From the NCBI RefSeq assembly GCF_020623625.1, contig NC_060203.1, forward strand, positions 992,001 to 1,056,000: DNA of 64,000 nt, read 5' to 3'. The first letter of the stretch is position 1. Each line of letters opens with the position of its first letter. Made by a program: the position numbers and the translations under genes. Positions 1 through 10,895 of this stretch are shown here, in pieces. The notes under the pieces are model-generated. The model was not told where the DNA came from. It searched no databases and was given only the letters and a program-made list of their open reading frames with translations. Source of the DNA: Saccharomycodes ludwigii (Eukaryota; Ascomycota; Saccharomycetes; Saccharomycodales; Saccharomycodaceae).

Positions 1-2
1 TT

Positions 3-2504
3 AACGATAGAAATGATAGGGCCATAAGGAAGCTTTGCTCTTATTATGCAAAGCATTTGGAAACTACAGGCATTAAAATCGTATTTGTTACTAATGATAA
101 AGACAACAAATTAAAAGCCATAAAAAATGATGGTATCCAAGCCGTTACTTTGGCTGAGTATATTGAATTGTTGCCCAATGCTGATGAAATCAGAGACTTG
201 GTTCCACAATTGGAATCACCTGCAGCTAACACATCCAAAGATGATATTATCCAAGAAGAATTTACTTATCCTGAATATTATTCCACTTCGCGTATCTTGG
301 GTGGTTTGCAAAATGGGACTTTGTACAGGGGGAATATTCAAATATCAGAATTTAATTTTTTGGAAGGCTCCATATCTTTGCCAAATTTTAAAAAGCCCGT
401 TTTAATAGTTGGTGCCAAAAATTTAAACAGAAGTTTTAACAGTGACCAAGTTGTGGTAGAACTATTGCCCAAATCTCAATGGAAAGCACCATCTTCGATG
501 GCCTTGGATTCAGAACACTTTGACGTTGGCGACAATCCAGATTTAGATGACGTTGGTGGGAATGAAAATGATGAAGAAATGATTATCACTGATAAGGAAA
601 GGAGATTGCTGGTTCAAGACGCTATTCAACAGCAAAATAGCAATAAGTTGTTTCCTACGGCAAGAGTTGTTTCGATAACAAGACGTTCTTGGAGGCAATA
701 TGTTGGTCAACTTGTTCCTAGCTCTGTTGATAAGCAAAATCCAAATGGTGTCCAAAATTGTTTTGTTCTCTTGATGGATACTTCTTTGCCTAAAATTAGA
801 ATCAAAACAAGGCGTGCTCTGCAGCTATTAAACAAAAGAATTGTTGTTGGTGTTGATTCATGGCCTTCTAATTACAAGTATCCATTGGGTCATTTTATCA
901 GAGAGTTAGGGGAAGTGGAAAGTGCACAAGCTGAAACTGAAGCCTTGTTGTTGGAGCATGATGTTGAATATAGACCATTTTCCAAAAAAGTTTTGGACTG
1001 TTTGCCCCCAGAAGGACACGATTGGAAAGCGCCAGTAAATCTCCAGGATCCAGAAGCTTTAAGAAAAGATCCACTATTAAGCAAAAGGGTGGATTTAAGG
1101 GACAAATTGATCTGCAGTATAGATCCACCTGGTTGTGTTGATATCGATGATGCTTTGCATGCCAAACAATTGAATAATGGTAACTGGGAAGTTGGTGTCC
1201 ACATTGCAGATGTTACTCATTTTGTAAAACCAAACACTGCTTTAGATATGGAGGGTGCTAGTAGGGGTACATCTGTATATTTGGTGGATAAGCGTATTGA
1301 TATGTTACCAATGCTATTAGGTACCGATTTATGTTCCCTAAAACCATATGTCGATAGATTTGCATTTTCTGTTATTTGGGAACTAGACCAAGAAACCGCT
1401 GACATTGTCGATGTTAAATTTATGAAGAGTGTTATAAAATCTAGAGAAGCATTTTCTTACGAAAACGCCCAGTTAAGAATTGACGATCCTCAGCAACAGG
1501 ATGATTTGACCTTGGGGATGAGGGCATTGCTAAAATTATCTAAAAAATTGAAAAAGAAAAGATTAGATGCAGGTGCTTTGAACTTGGCTTCCCCTGAGGT
1601 TAAAGTTCATATGGATAGCGAAACTTCTGACCCCAATGAGGTGGAAATTAAAAAAATGTTAGACACAAATTCATTGGTGGAAGAATTTATGTTGTTAGCA
1701 AACATATCTGTGGCAAGAAAGATTTATGAAGCGTTCCCACAAACTGCAATGTTAAGAAGACATGCTGCGCCACCATCTACTAATTTTGAGCTTCTAAATG
1801 AAATGTTACAAATTAGGAAAAAAATGTCTATTTCCTTGGAATCTTCTAAAGCATTAGCCGATTCCTTAGATCGTTGTGTTGATCAAAATGACCCATATTT
1901 CAACACTTTGGTCCGTATTATGTCCACCAGATGTATGATGGCTGCTCAGTACTTTCCATCCGGTCAATATTCTTACGATGACTTTCGTCATTATGGTTTG
2001 GCCGTGGATATCTATACACATTTCACTTCGCCTATTAGACGTTATTGTGATGTCGTGGCTCACAGACAGTTGGCTGGTGCCATTGGATATGAACCTTTAG
2101 ACTTGACACACAGAGATAAACGTAAAATGGAGATAATTTGTAAAAATATTAATAAGAAGCATAGAAATGCACAATTTGCCGGAAGAGCAAGTATTGAATA
2201 TTATGTTGGTCAAATTATGCGTGATAATCACAGCATTGAAACGGGATATGTTATAAAAGTATTGAATAATGGTATTGTTGTTATTGTTCCTAAATTTGGT
2301 GTTGAAGGTTTAATAAGATTAGAAAATTTAACAGATGACCTATCCACCTCTGAGTTTGTTGAGGATCAATACAAATTAAGCTTTAAAAATAAAAATAGTG
2401 GTGAAATGAGAGACGTTTATGTTTTTGATAAACTTGAAGTTGAAGTTAAATCCATTTTAGATCCAATTACTAATAAACGTAAAGCACAATTATTATTAAG
2501 GTAA
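3..2504 (+). CDS. DIS3: Exosome catalytic subunit Dis3/Rrp44 (5' part outside the window)
   Basis: RNase II-family 3'-5' exoribonuclease and endonuclease of the RNA exosome, acting in nucleus and cytoplasm. The frame is open from the first bases of the window ([10 protein letters not shown]..., the late part of the PIN endonuclease domain), so the start codon lies to the left; the TTG at 57 is not a start. About 833 residues are visible, against 1001 in S. cerevisiae, so roughly 170 are missing. Order seen: end of PIN, two cold-shock domains, the RNB catalytic domain with [13 protein letters not shown] (around 1122-1161) carrying the metal-binding aspartates, and a C-terminal S1 domain ([20 protein letters not shown]). 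The RNB active-site residues look intact. It converges on GCN20 with a 159-base gap containing a poly-A run. Identification is secure. Confidence 0.97.
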   Translation, partial: NDRNDRAIRKLCSYYAKHLETTGIKIVFVTNDKDNKLKAIKNDGIQAVTLAEYIELLPNADEIRDLVPQLESPAANTSKDDIIQEEFTYPEYYSTSRILGGLQNGTLYRGNIQISEFNFLEGSISLPNFKKPVLIVGAKNLNRSFNSDQVVVELLPKSQWKAPSSMALDSEHFDVGDNPDLDDVGGNENDEEMIITDKERRLLVQDAIQQQNSNKLFPTARVVSITRRSWRQYVGQLVPSSVDKQNPNGVQNCFVLLMDTSLPKIRIKTRRALQLLNKRIVVGVDSWPSNYKYPLGHFIRELGEVESAQAETEALLLEHDVEYRPFSKKVLDCLPPEGHDWKAPVNLQDPEALRKDPLLSKRVDLRDKLICSIDPPGCVDIDDALHAKQLNNGNWEVGVHIADVTHFVKPNTALDMEGASRGTSVYLVDKRIDMLPMLLGTDLCSLKPYVDRFAFSVIWELDQETADIVDVKFMKSVIKSREAFSYENAQLRIDDPQQQDDLTLGMRALLKLSKKLKKKRLDAGALNLASPEVKVHMDSETSDPNEVEIKKMLDTNSLVEEFMLLANISVARKIYEAFPQTAMLRRHAAPPSTNFELLNEMLQIRKKMSISLESSKALADSLDRCVDQNDPYFNTLVRIMSTRCMMAAQYFPSGQYSYDDFRHYGLAVDIYTHFTSPIRRYCDVVAHRQLAGAIGYEPLDLTHRDKRKMEIICKNINKKHRNAQFAGRASIEYYVGQIMRDNHSIETGYVIKVLNNGIVVIVPKFGVEGLIRLENLTDDLSTSEFVEDQYKLSFKNKNSGEMRDVYVFDKLEVEVKSILDPITNKRKAQLLLR

Positions 2505-2663
2505 AAAAAAAAAAAAAAAAAAAAAAATTCAGTTTATTTATTTCATATATATTGAGATATCATCATATAATTTTCGTTTTTTTTTTTTATTTGTATATTA
2601 AAAGTGTTTCTCAATAGTATCATATATATATATATATAGATAAATAAAAAATATTTTTTTTTT

Positions 2664-4922
2664 TCAATGTCTTTTAACAATCCCCTTGGAATCAGCTTCA
2701 TTTAGAATATACTTTCTATAATCATAAATATCACCATCAAATCTTTTAACGGTACCATTTTCAGAAACCCAGATCTCATTACAAACATTATTAATAATGG
2801 AAATATCATGAGAAACCATCAATATACCACCAGTAAAGCTCTTAAAGGCATCAGTTAATGCATCAATACCAGAAGTATCCAAATGATTCGAAGGTTCATC
2901 CAAAATCAAAATATGTGGGTTATTCAAACATAAAGCTGCAAAGGCTACCCTAGACTTTTGACCACCAGATAATAATTGCATTCTTTGTAAACCTAAAGAA
3001 CCAGTAATACCAAATGCACCCAAATGGCGTCTGTATTCTTCATCAGTTTTACCAGGAAATTTTTTGGACATCCAGTCAACGGCATTGGTGTTCAAGTCCA
3101 TAGAATCAACATGATGTTGTGTGAAATACGCTATCCGTAATCTTGGATTACGTGACACAAACCCTGAAAGTGGTCTTAACTGTTCCATTAAAACCTTCAA
3201 TAAAGTGGTTTTACCACAACCATTAGCACCAACTAAAGCAATTCTTGAATCCATTTGAACATCCAAATTAACATCTTTCAACAATAGTTGATCCTCGGTA
3301 TAACCAAAGGAAACATCTTGCAATTGAATAATTGGTGGTGACAACTTATCACAATCAGGAAATTTAAAAGTAACACTCCTTTCCTCTTCTGGTGGTTCCA
3401 ATACTGGTAACTTTTCCAATTTTTTGATTCTTGACTGTGCTTCTTGTGACTTGGCTGCATTATATCTGTATTTATCGATAAACTCCTGTAAATGTTTTCT
3501 ATAGGCCATCTGGTTTTCATATTCCCTTTGAGCAGTTTTGCGACGCTCTTCCTTTGTTGAATAGAAAGAATCAAAATTCTGTCCTCTATAATAATCTAAC
3601 CTTTCATTATGTTGATATATAATATCGGTGGCTATTTCATTTAAAAACGCTCTGTCGTGCGAGACAACCAATAGGGTAGAGGGATAAGTCTTTAAATATT
3701 CTGACAAGTACGCGATAGATGGCACATCCAACATATTAGTGGGTTCATCCAACAACAATAAATCAGGTTGACAAAATAATGCTCTTGCCAATGATAGTCT
3801 CATTCTCCAACCACCAGAAAATGTCTTTGTAGCCATTTGTTGCGATTCGGTAGAGAAACCTAACCCATACAAGATCGAAGCAGCTTTTGCTTCAGCCTTA
3901 TCAGACTCCATCTCTACTAACTTTTCAGAGATCTGTTGTAAATGGTTTTCCAAATCGTCACGTTCATTATCTAACTTTTTAACCTCCAAACTTTCTTCCT
4001 CAAATTCTTTTCTTAATTTTTCAATTTCCTTTAATCTTTCATTGATTTTGCTTTCTTCAGTGACCAATTGCTTCCTCCAAACATCTGCATCCAAGATACT
4101 TTGTAACGCGGTGATATCATCACCTTTCAATTCTTGTTCAACATGCAAAATCGAAATATGTTTTGGAATATTTAGTTCTCTTCTCGATAAAGCTCTTAGC
4201 AAGGTAGATTTACCAATACCATTTTGACCCACCAAACCATATCTGTGACCAAAACTTAATTGCAATTGAGAATCGCTTAAAATTCTTTGACCGTCACCAA
4301 CATATAAATCAAATGTGTCAACATGAATATCTTTGGACTTACCAGCACCAGACCCAAATTCCAAAGGATTGATTTTCAAGAAAAAACTATCGTAATCTTC
4401 TTCTTCCTGTTCGTTAATTAGCTTAGAAGCTTCATATTTAACAAACTTGTTATTTCTTTTAGCAACTTTTTTGGCAATTTTTTGCTCCGCCTTGGCCAAC
4501 TTTTTCAAATCAACTCTGGTTTGCATATTACGTCCTGCATGCTCAATATCACCAGTAACACCCAACATAGCCAATGAAGTGTTAATGTTTTTCTTATTAT
4601 TGTGACTTTGTAAGACATTAACGTCCAATAACCTCTTGCTAGTGTCACCAGTTAAATCCAGTCTGGCTTTGTTTTCTTTTAATTGTAAATGTAGTTTTTC
4701 AAACAATGCTTTGCTCAAATGTTCAACTTCCTCAGTTTTTCCACCTGCATTGATTAATAAATTCTTAATGAAATCGACTTCGTTGTTTAAATCAAGTTGC
4801 TTGCTTTGTACGGCATCGTTAGTTGCCTGGGATAAATGGTTGAAATAACCAACGCAATAGTCTGCTACAATAGGATCGATACCTGGTGCAGATTTCCGAA
4901 TTTGTAATCCAATGTTAGACAT
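2664..4922 (-). CDS. GCN20: ABC-F ATPase Gcn20, positive regulator of Gcn2
   Basis: Cytoplasmic ABC-F protein that, with Gcn1 on ribosomes, promotes activation of the eIF2-alpha kinase Gcn2 during amino-acid starvation. It has 752 residues, the same length I recall for S. cerevisiae Gcn20. Residues 1-200 form the family's N-terminal Gcn1-binding region. Two ATPase cassettes follow: Walker A GQNGIGKST at about 232-240 and GANGCGKTT at about 565-573; signatures FSGGW (about 368) and LSGGQKSR (about 651); Walker B LLLLDEPTNMLD and ILILDEPSNHLD. There are no membrane segments, as expected for ABC-F. The start at 4922 opens directly into the conserved MSNIGLQIRKSAPG. Divergent from TSR4 across a 424-base promoter region. 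Confidence 0.97.
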   Translation of the reverse strand: MSNIGLQIRKSAPGIDPIVADYCVGYFNHLSQATNDAVQSKQLDLNNEVDFIKNLLINAGGKTEEVEHLSKALFEKLHLQLKENKARLDLTGDTSKRLLDVNVLQSHNNKKNINTSLAMLGVTGDIEHAGRNMQTRVDLKKLAKAEQKIAKKVAKRNNKFVKYEASKLINEQEEEDYDSFFLKINPLEFGSGAGKSKDIHVDTFDLYVGDGQRILSDSQLQLSFGHRYGLVGQNGIGKSTLLRALSRRELNIPKHISILHVEQELKGDDITALQSILDADVWRKQLVTEESKINERLKEIEKLRKEFEEESLEVKKLDNERDDLENHLQQISEKLVEMESDKAEAKAASILYGLGFSTESQQMATKTFSGGWRMRLSLARALFCQPDLLLLDEPTNMLDVPSIAYLSEYLKTYPSTLLVVSHDRAFLNEIATDIIYQHNERLDYYRGQNFDSFYSTKEERRKTAQREYENQMAYRKHLQEFIDKYRYNAAKSQEAQSRIKKLEKLPVLEPPEEERSVTFKFPDCDKLSPPIIQLQDVSFGYTEDQLLLKDVNLDVQMDSRIALVGANGCGKTTLLKVLMEQLRPLSGFVSRNPRLRIAYFTQHHVDSMDLNTNAVDWMSKKFPGKTDEEYRRHLGAFGITGSLGLQRMQLLSGGQKSRVAFAALCLNNPHILILDEPSNHLDTSGIDALTDAFKSFTGGILMVSHDISIINNVCNEIWVSENGTVKRFDGDIYDYRKYILNEADSKGIVKRH

Positions 4923-5151
4923 GGCAAAAACAGTTTTCTTTTTTCTTGTGGTTTGTTAAAATTTTTATTAGTAAATTGGTTGGAACAGTTAAGTTTTCCT
5001 CTTGGTGTAAGTGAAAGAAAAAAAAGAAAAAAAACTTTTTTTTTTTTTTTTCCATAATATTTTAACATCTTTGAAATTATTCAAAAAATTAACTCAATCA
5101 AAGATTGTTATTGTTGTCCGCGTTATCCGTAATTCGGACTCTCGAAGGCTT

Positions 5152-5185
<34 letters not shown>

Positions 5186-5346
5186 CTTTTTTTTCCAGTG
5201 TATTCATTATTCTAAATAATTTGAACAAATGTAAAAATGAATTATTTGGGTAATTTTATACTCGAAAAGTCATCTTAGAGTACTAAAATATAGTATAACA
5301 ATAAAATTAGTTGAAAAATAAGCTCAGTATTAATAAATAAACAAAT
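4923..5346. promoter_or_regulatory. Divergent promoter region GCN20/TSR4
   Basis: 424 bases without a gene. It holds an A-rich then T-rich patch (about 5018-5052), a nearly unbroken T run (about 5152-5195), and between them CCGTAATTCGG (about 5127-5137), an inverted CCG-N5-CGG pair of the general kind bound by Zn2Cys6 factors. The T tract probably keeps the region nucleosome-poor (inference). Confidence 0.5.
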
Positions 5347-6648
5347 ATGGCCGGTTTGGATGCAAATATGAGCAAATTAAATCTTAAAAATGATATAACA
5401 GAGACTAGTAATCTATACAATCATCCTGAAGAAGATGATACTGAAAATATTTATGAAAAAGGTCAGTCTGAGGTGTATTTGGGTTTTGTTGACACCTCAA
5501 TCAAAGAAACTGATGAAGTTACGATAGAAGACACATTTATAGGGGGAGAAGAAATTTGGTTACATCCAGAATCTAAGCCAGATGAATCATTATTGAAATG
5601 TGGTAATTGTTCCAAAAAAATGAAATTGTTATTACAGGCATTTACTCCATTAGATACAGAACAAGTTGATGAAGCTAGTAGAAAAAACAAGATTCAAGTA
5701 ACCACTAAAAAATTTATTAATGGTGACGATGACAGAGTTTTGTATGTTTTTATCTGTACTGATTGTCCCAGACATCCAAAATCCGTACGTTGCATCAGAG
5801 GTGTCAAAAAAAGAGGCAAAACATTTCATGCCACATTAAATGAAAAATTAAAGACATCGAATGAAGAGGAGGGTACCAAAATTGATATAAATCCATTTGA
5901 CTTCAATAAACTCAACATTGCAAACAATACTAATAATGGTAACAGCTTTAACAGTAATAATCCTTTCGAATCTAATCCATTTTCCTCTTCTATTATAGGC
6001 CAACAAAAACCAGATAGTAAGAAAGAGCCTAATGCCCCCTCCGCCAAAACCTTGCGTAAATTGCATGATGCTGAAAAGGATAAAAACTTCTCTGAGGGAT
6101 TGTTCCCGGGATATTTTCTGTATGTCGAACGAGAATCATTCAAAAACAAAATACCAGATCATTTGAGGATTCCAGACAATGTTAGAATAAGTAAAGATGC
6201 GATTGGTGAAATTGAAACCGATGATGAGACAAGTTTGTTGAAAGATATTAAAGCTTTAAAGTCTGATCCAAGAACCGAAAAATTAAGCAAATTTTTAGAT
6301 GACGATGTATTCCAAAAATTCCAAGAAATTGTTGGCTATAACTCGCTACAAGTTTTGCGCTACGATTTTGGTGGTAAACCTTTGTATTATACAGACACCA
6401 AAAAGGTTGATTTATTAAAAATTGTTCCGAAACCAGCCTTCAATCCATCAAGTCAACGAGTTTTTGAAATGCAACTTATGCCTAAAATGATTATTGATTT
6501 AGAAAATGAAGCATCCTTTAAAGATGGCATGGAATGGGGCACCATACTAATTTTTACGGATATTGAAAATTACATTCCCACATTTGATAAAAATGCCGTA
6601 GGTTACGTTGAAGAGTATGTTAAAGTCCAATGGGAGCCTAGGGAATAA
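5347..6648 (+). CDS. TSR4: Tsr4/PDCD2-family dedicated chaperone of ribosomal protein Rps2
   Basis: Cytoplasmic factor needed for 20S pre-rRNA processing; members of this family bind nascent Rps2 (uS5). 433 residues, against 408 in S. cerevisiae. The N-terminal half has VYLGFVDTSI, then paired cysteines LLKCGNCSKKMKLLLQAF and VFICTDCPRHPKSVRCIRG, matching the PDCD2 zinc-binding core. An Asn/Ser-rich linker (about residues 195-220) leads to the conserved C-terminal half (LFPGYFLYVERE, QVLRYDFGGKPLYY, MEWGTILIFTDIENY). The ATG at 5347 is the first in frame after the promoter T tracts. It converges on IFM1, with a 144-base gap containing a (TA)n run. Confidence 0.94.
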   Translation: MAGLDANMSKLNLKNDITETSNLYNHPEEDDTENIYEKGQSEVYLGFVDTSIKETDEVTIEDTFIGGEEIWLHPESKPDESLLKCGNCSKKMKLLLQAFTPLDTEQVDEASRKNKIQVTTKKFINGDDDRVLYVFICTDCPRHPKSVRCIRGVKKRGKTFHATLNEKLKTSNEEEGTKIDINPFDFNKLNIANNTNNGNSFNSNNPFESNPFSSSIIGQQKPDSKKEPNAPSAKTLRKLHDAEKDKNFSEGLFPGYFLYVERESFKNKIPDHLRIPDNVRISKDAIGEIETDDETSLLKDIKALKSDPRTEKLSKFLDDDVFQKFQEIVGYNSLQVLRYDFGGKPLYYTDTKKVDLLKIVPKPAFNPSSQRVFEMQLMPKMIIDLENEASFKDGMEWGTILIFTDIENYIPTFDKNAVGYVEEYVKVQWEPRE

Positions 6649-6792
6649 ATTGGTTGATATAATATATAAAATAATATTTAAGTTATTTACAGAATTATAT
6701 ATATATATATATATATATAATTTACTTGGGGTATTAACGGGGTTTTTAACTCATTAACAAAAATACATACATGCACACAAAGAATATAGTTA

Positions 6793-8958
6793 TTACAAAA
6801 ACCTTGGTACTTTGACTCTTTCATAAACAATGATCTTATCATTGGCCTCGTAACCTTCAAATCCATTATCGAATGTTATGCCACATTCTTGGCCCTTTGT
6901 AATTTCCGAAGCATCTTCCTTCCCCTGCTTCAAAGAAGATAGCTTACCCTCAAAAACAACATTATTTTCGTCATCGTTTCTTATGATTTTAACTAAGGAA
7001 TTTCTTTGTATCTTACCATTAATAACTCTACAGCCAGCAATTTTAATTATTTTCTTCTTTAAAGTGAAATTAAAAATGTCTCTAATTTCTACCGTGGCTA
7101 ACTTTTTATCTTCGTAAATGGGTTTCAAATTATCCGTTAGAATTTGGATAACATCTTCAATTAACTTATAGATAACCGTGTACTGTCTAACCTCGATATT
7201 ATACTTGTTATTTATGATTTCAGTTGGAATATGGCCCAAATTAAAACATAAGATTTTTGCATTAGTAATACGAGCCATTTTCAAATCACTTTCAGTGGGT
7301 AATCCAACCGAAGATGATATTATATCTGTTTTAACCTCATCATTACCAATGTGACTAATAGATTCGATAATAGCTTCCACAGAACCAGAGACATCTGCTT
7401 TAATAATGAAGCTAAGTTTTCTTGGGCTGGTATTTTTTTGCTTAACACTGTCGTTGTCCTTGACATCTTCATCATCATTTTCAGCATCATATTCTTCTTC
7501 GGTTTTCCTTTGATCTTTTTTGTGTCTTTTTTCGATTTCTTGCTCTGCAATTTCTTCATTTAGTTTGTCAACTTGCGAATTTTCAGCTTCAATTTCTAAT
7601 AGATTTTGACGCTTACTAATATATTTTTTGGCAACACTTTCATTTTTCACTTGCAATACGTCACTGCCGGCTACAGGTAATTCTTTCCAACCAATAACTT
7701 CGACAGCTTCAGAAGGTAAGGCTTTCAACACTGGTAGGCCATTGGAGTCTAGTAAATTACGAACTTTGCAATATGTACTGCCACATAACAAGATATTGCC
7801 CTTTCGTAACTGGCCTCTCTTAATTAAAATTGTGGCAACATTTCCCAGTGATTTTTTCATTTGAGATTCTAAAATCCAACCTTCCATATAATTTGATTCT
7901 TGTTCAGCTTTTAAATCCATCATTTCGCTTAATAAAACAATACCTTCCTCTAAAGTGTCCATATTTTCTCCAGTATTGGCACTTACGGGAATAACTTGGA
8001 CGTCGCCACCAATTTTCTCAATAGGTATTCCTTGAACTATTAAATCGTTACTAATTTTATTAATCTTAGCCTCCCTTTCTCTTGTATTTGATATTCTGTC
8101 AATTTTAGTGATAGCTACAATTAATGGCGTCAACGTATCGTCTGTATCCTGTTCAGCTGATAAAGATGGCATTGGAGAATATTTTTTAATGTGTTTAATA
8201 GCTTCCATAGTTTGTGGCATAATTGAATCTTCTATACTAATCACCAAAACAACTATATCTGTTATCGAACAGCCTCTTTCACGCATCTTTAAAAAAGCTG
8301 CATGTCCTGGTGTGTCCAAAAAGGTAATTTTCTGTTTAGATTTAGGCGTAATAACTTGGAATGCACCAATGTGCTGAGTAATGCCACCATGTTCTTTGCT
8401 TACAATGGAGGTTTTCTGTAAAAAATCTAAAATTGTGGTTTTACCATGGTCAACATGACCCATAATTGTGACTATAGGTGGTCTACTTGCTAACTTTGTA
8501 GGATTTATTGGTTCGCGTATTTCATCGTAGCAATTTTCAGAAGTTATCGCTGTATTGCTATTGTTTGGTAATTCGTAATTATATTCTTGCAAAATTAATT
8601 CTATGTACTCTTTATTTAAAATATATTTGTGAGATACACTTTTAAATCCCAATTTTGTTAAATCTTTGATCAAGTTGTCAATTTTAACATTTAATAGATT
8701 TGCTAGGTTACTAACAGAGGTATAATTAGGAATCACAAATGATATTGGCTTAGGTTTATTATCCCTGTTTTTTTTCTTAGCTTTAAATCTTCTATTGGCA
8801 TTGTACAATGTAAATGGTATTTGATGAAAATCTCTTTTTTTTACTGCGTTTGTTGTTGCTATATTGTTTATGAACTTATATGTTTGAAAATATCTGACCA
8901 CAAACGCTGCTCTATTCTTAGTAGTATTGCACAGCTTCAATGGAATTTTAGATAGCAT
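6793..8958 (-). CDS. IFM1: Mitochondrial translation initiation factor IF-2
   Basis: GTPase that positions initiator Met-tRNA on the mitochondrial small ribosomal subunit. I start it at 8958, giving 721 residues (S. cerevisiae: 676) with MLSKIPLKLCNTTKNRAAFV, a basic and hydroxylated N-terminus with no acidic residues, as in mitochondrial presequences. The frame is open 49 codons further upstream, but that stretch is only Lys/Glu/Arg from an A/G-rich tract and is unlikely to be translated. Motifs: IF2-N-like region (VSNLANLLNVKIDNLI), G1 GHVDHGKT, G3 DTPGH, G4 TKID, and later beta-barrel domains (VEVIGWKELPVAGSDV; SVEAIIESI). A charged Lys/Glu/Asp-rich insert lies between domains II and III. 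Neighbours TSR4 and DIS3 are the same as in S. cerevisiae. Confidence 0.95.
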   Translation of the reverse strand: MLSKIPLKLCNTTKNRAAFVVRYFQTYKFINNIATTNAVKKRDFHQIPFTLYNANRRFKAKKKNRDNKPKPISFVIPNYTSVSNLANLLNVKIDNLIKDLTKLGFKSVSHKYILNKEYIELILQEYNYELPNNSNTAITSENCYDEIREPINPTKLASRPPIVTIMGHVDHGKTTILDFLQKTSIVSKEHGGITQHIGAFQVITPKSKQKITFLDTPGHAAFLKMRERGCSITDIVVLVISIEDSIMPQTMEAIKHIKKYSPMPSLSAEQDTDDTLTPLIVAITKIDRISNTREREAKINKISNDLIVQGIPIEKIGGDVQVIPVSANTGENMDTLEEGIVLLSEMMDLKAEQESNYMEGWILESQMKKSLGNVATILIKRGQLRKGNILLCGSTYCKVRNLLDSNGLPVLKALPSEAVEVIGWKELPVAGSDVLQVKNESVAKKYISKRQNLLEIEAENSQVDKLNEEIAEQEIEKRHKKDQRKTEEEYDAENDDEDVKDNDSVKQKNTSPRKLSFIIKADVSGSVEAIIESISHIGNDEVKTDIISSSVGLPTESDLKMARITNAKILCFNLGHIPTEIINNKYNIEVRQYTVIYKLIEDVIQILTDNLKPIYEDKKLATVEIRDIFNFTLKKKIIKIAGCRVINGKIQRNSLVKIIRNDDENNVVFEGKLSSLKQGKEDASEITKGQECGITFDNGFEGYEANDKIIVYERVKVPRFL

Positions 8959-9494
8959 GAAATGTTTTATGAGAAATGATGATGATGTTTTTTTTTTTTT
9001 TTCCCTTTTTTTTTCCTCCTTTTTTTTTTTCTCTTTTTTTTCTCTTTTTTTTTCTCTCTTTCTTTTTCCTTCTTTTTTTTTTTTTCGAGAAAAAAAAAAT
9101 ATCAAATTAAGTAAAAAGTGATCAAGAGTTATTAGAGAAGCATTGAAATGGTTGAATTAAAAATGATTGATTCTAAATTTCAATGTTCATTTAAGGAGAA
9201 AAGAAACTAATAAAATCCAAGGCAAAAAAAAAAAAAAAAAAAAAAGTTTGTCCGAAAACAATTACAAGTACAGAAATCTTTCGGTGTATAAATTTAAGGT
9301 CTCAGTAATGTTTCTTTTTTTTTTTTTTGTGACAATTCAAAGTGTCAGTGATATATGCATATAAGTACATAGATATATACTTTTGATTCAACTCTAACTT
9401 TTCAAAATCTTAAATATATAACCTAATAATAACCCAATAGAAGTGTCTTTTATACTTCTAATCGAAAATATAACAGACTAAAAAAAAAAAAAAA
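8959..9494. promoter_or_regulatory. Divergent intergenic region upstream of IFM1 and the 466-residue gene
   Basis: 536 bases. It holds an almost pure pyrimidine tract on the + strand (about 8988-9085), an A run of about 23 (9223-9245), a T run near 9313-9326, and an A run ending just before the ATG at 9495. No RNA gene seen. Confidence 0.45.
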
Positions 9495-10895
9495 ATGATA
9501 AAACAAAATCTAACCGGTATAAAGCAACAAAATGTAAATATACAAAAAAAAAGTACAAGTCCCGCAAGTAGTACCAATGACCATATTGAAAATCTAGCTC
9601 TTGTAAAAAGTATAAATAACAGTCCGTATAGAGTCAAGGCACAGGGTTTGATGACCTGGGATAGCCCATTATTAAAAGTTAAAAGGATCAAGCATAAGAA
9701 ATTCTGGATTAATTTTCCACAAGACAAACGTTTTGACATTTTCAGTAAATTTTTTATTCCAAGATGTAATTATGACGCAGCATGTTTTTTATTTGAAAGT
9801 TTAAGAAATAAAGTGGAGATGGAGAAAAAATTTTCTAAAGATTATAATATAATTTTATTAGGGTTTGAGTGCTACGAGTCATTCGATAATTTGCCAAGTA
9901 AAAAGCCATTGTACGACCTAGAAACAAGTACCGAAGATATTGGCGTTTATTATATAACACAAACAAGCCCATTTACAATAACTGAAATTAATATTGATGG
10001 TTCAATTAGCAAGCGTGGGTATGGTAGTACAGGTTCTAAACATAAAATAAAATATGCTAAAAAATTAGTCATAAATTGGATTGAGTTTGACAAAAGTTAT
10101 TATGTGTTTAGAAAATCATTGTTCAATAAAAAAGTAAAAAAAAGTGGCAATTGTATAGAGACTTTAGATGATTATTTTCGCTGGTTTTCTTTTCCAAATA
10201 GTGAAAATTTCTGGAAACTCCGGTATGAATATGATATTAATAATAATGCTGGTGACAATACAGCTAATTCAATCAAAGTATTTAAACTTAAAACAAAATA
10301 TAGTATGACCAAATTCGCACAGTGGTGGAAAAGTGGTAATAAGATTAATAATATGTTGAGACCAGATTTACTACCTTATAAATATGTGGTTTTAGAAGCC
10401 AATAAAGAAAATCCCAATAAATATTCTTCTTTGGGAAGTATATTGTCTTCCAATCCTAATAGACTGGCCAGTTATAATCGCTTTAATAGAACAGGTAATG
10501 ACTTTTTAAAATTAAGGGAAAATTCTGATAATGTTGCTGACAACGAGTATAAAAATATTACTAAAAAAATTATTTCCAACGAAAATATTAATACAAACTT
10601 TTTATTGTCGCATAAAATCTCAACAGCCATAAATACTATCAACAGTAGCCATAATTGGAATACTGAAGAATATTTCTCGGGAGAAACAAAGAAAAAAGAT
10701 GAACGAGAAAAGAATGAACACCCAAGCCCTATCAAGGTTAAAAAAGATTTTTATAAACAGAACAGCAACAATAATGAAGATGATAACTGCAGTAAGAAGT
10801 TCTCAACAATTGAGGGTTTATCTATAAGAAGCTATTTATTGAAGGCATTTAATTTACTTGACGAGGATTATATCGGACTCCCTAGGCATTCCTAA
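9495..10895 (+). CDS. Unrecognised 466-residue protein
   Basis: I do not recognise this gene. The conserved-looking part is residues about 45-270, rich in aromatics and basic residues (RVKAQGLMTWDSPLLKVKR, KKFWINFPQDKRF, FFIPRCNYDAACFLFESL, TLDDYFRWFSFPNSENFWKL, FAQWWKSGNKINN); its composition suggests a folded domain. The last 160 residues are Asn/Ser/Lys-rich with one hydrophobic terminal motif (GLSIRSYLLKAFNLLDEDYIGLP). No signal peptide or membrane segment is visible. The start is the first ATG after an A run. It lies between IFM1 and the IGD1-like gene; S. cerevisiae has no gene in that gap as I remember it. Length, composition and lack of internal stops argue for a real gene. Confidence 0.75.
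   Translation: MIKQNLTGIKQQNVNIQKKSTSPASSTNDHIENLALVKSINNSPYRVKAQGLMTWDSPLLKVKRIKHKKFWINFPQDKRFDIFSKFFIPRCNYDAACFLFESLRNKVEMEKKFSKDYNIILLGFECYESFDNLPSKKPLYDLETSTEDIGVYYITQTSPFTITEINIDGSISKRGYGSTGSKHKIKYAKKLVINWIEFDKSYYVFRKSLFNKKVKKSGNCIETLDDYFRWFSFPNSENFWKLRYEYDINNNAGDNTANSIKVFKLKTKYSMTKFAQWWKSGNKINNMLRPDLLPYKYVVLEANKENPNKYSSLGSILSSNPNRLASYNRFNRTGNDFLKLRENSDNVADNEYKNITKKIISNENINTNFLLSHKISTAINTINSSHNWNTEEYFSGETKKKDEREKNEHPSPIKVKKDFYKQNSNNNEDDNCSKKFSTIEGLSIRSYLLKAFNLLDEDYIGLPRHS

Noticed and set aside
57-59. TTG as start of DIS3
   Set aside because: The frame is open to the window edge and upstream codons read the conserved PIN-domain sequence.
8959-9105. 49-codon upstream extension of IFM1
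   Set aside because: It is a Lys/Glu/Arg translation of a purine tract; the ATG at 8958 gives a proper mitochondrial presequence.
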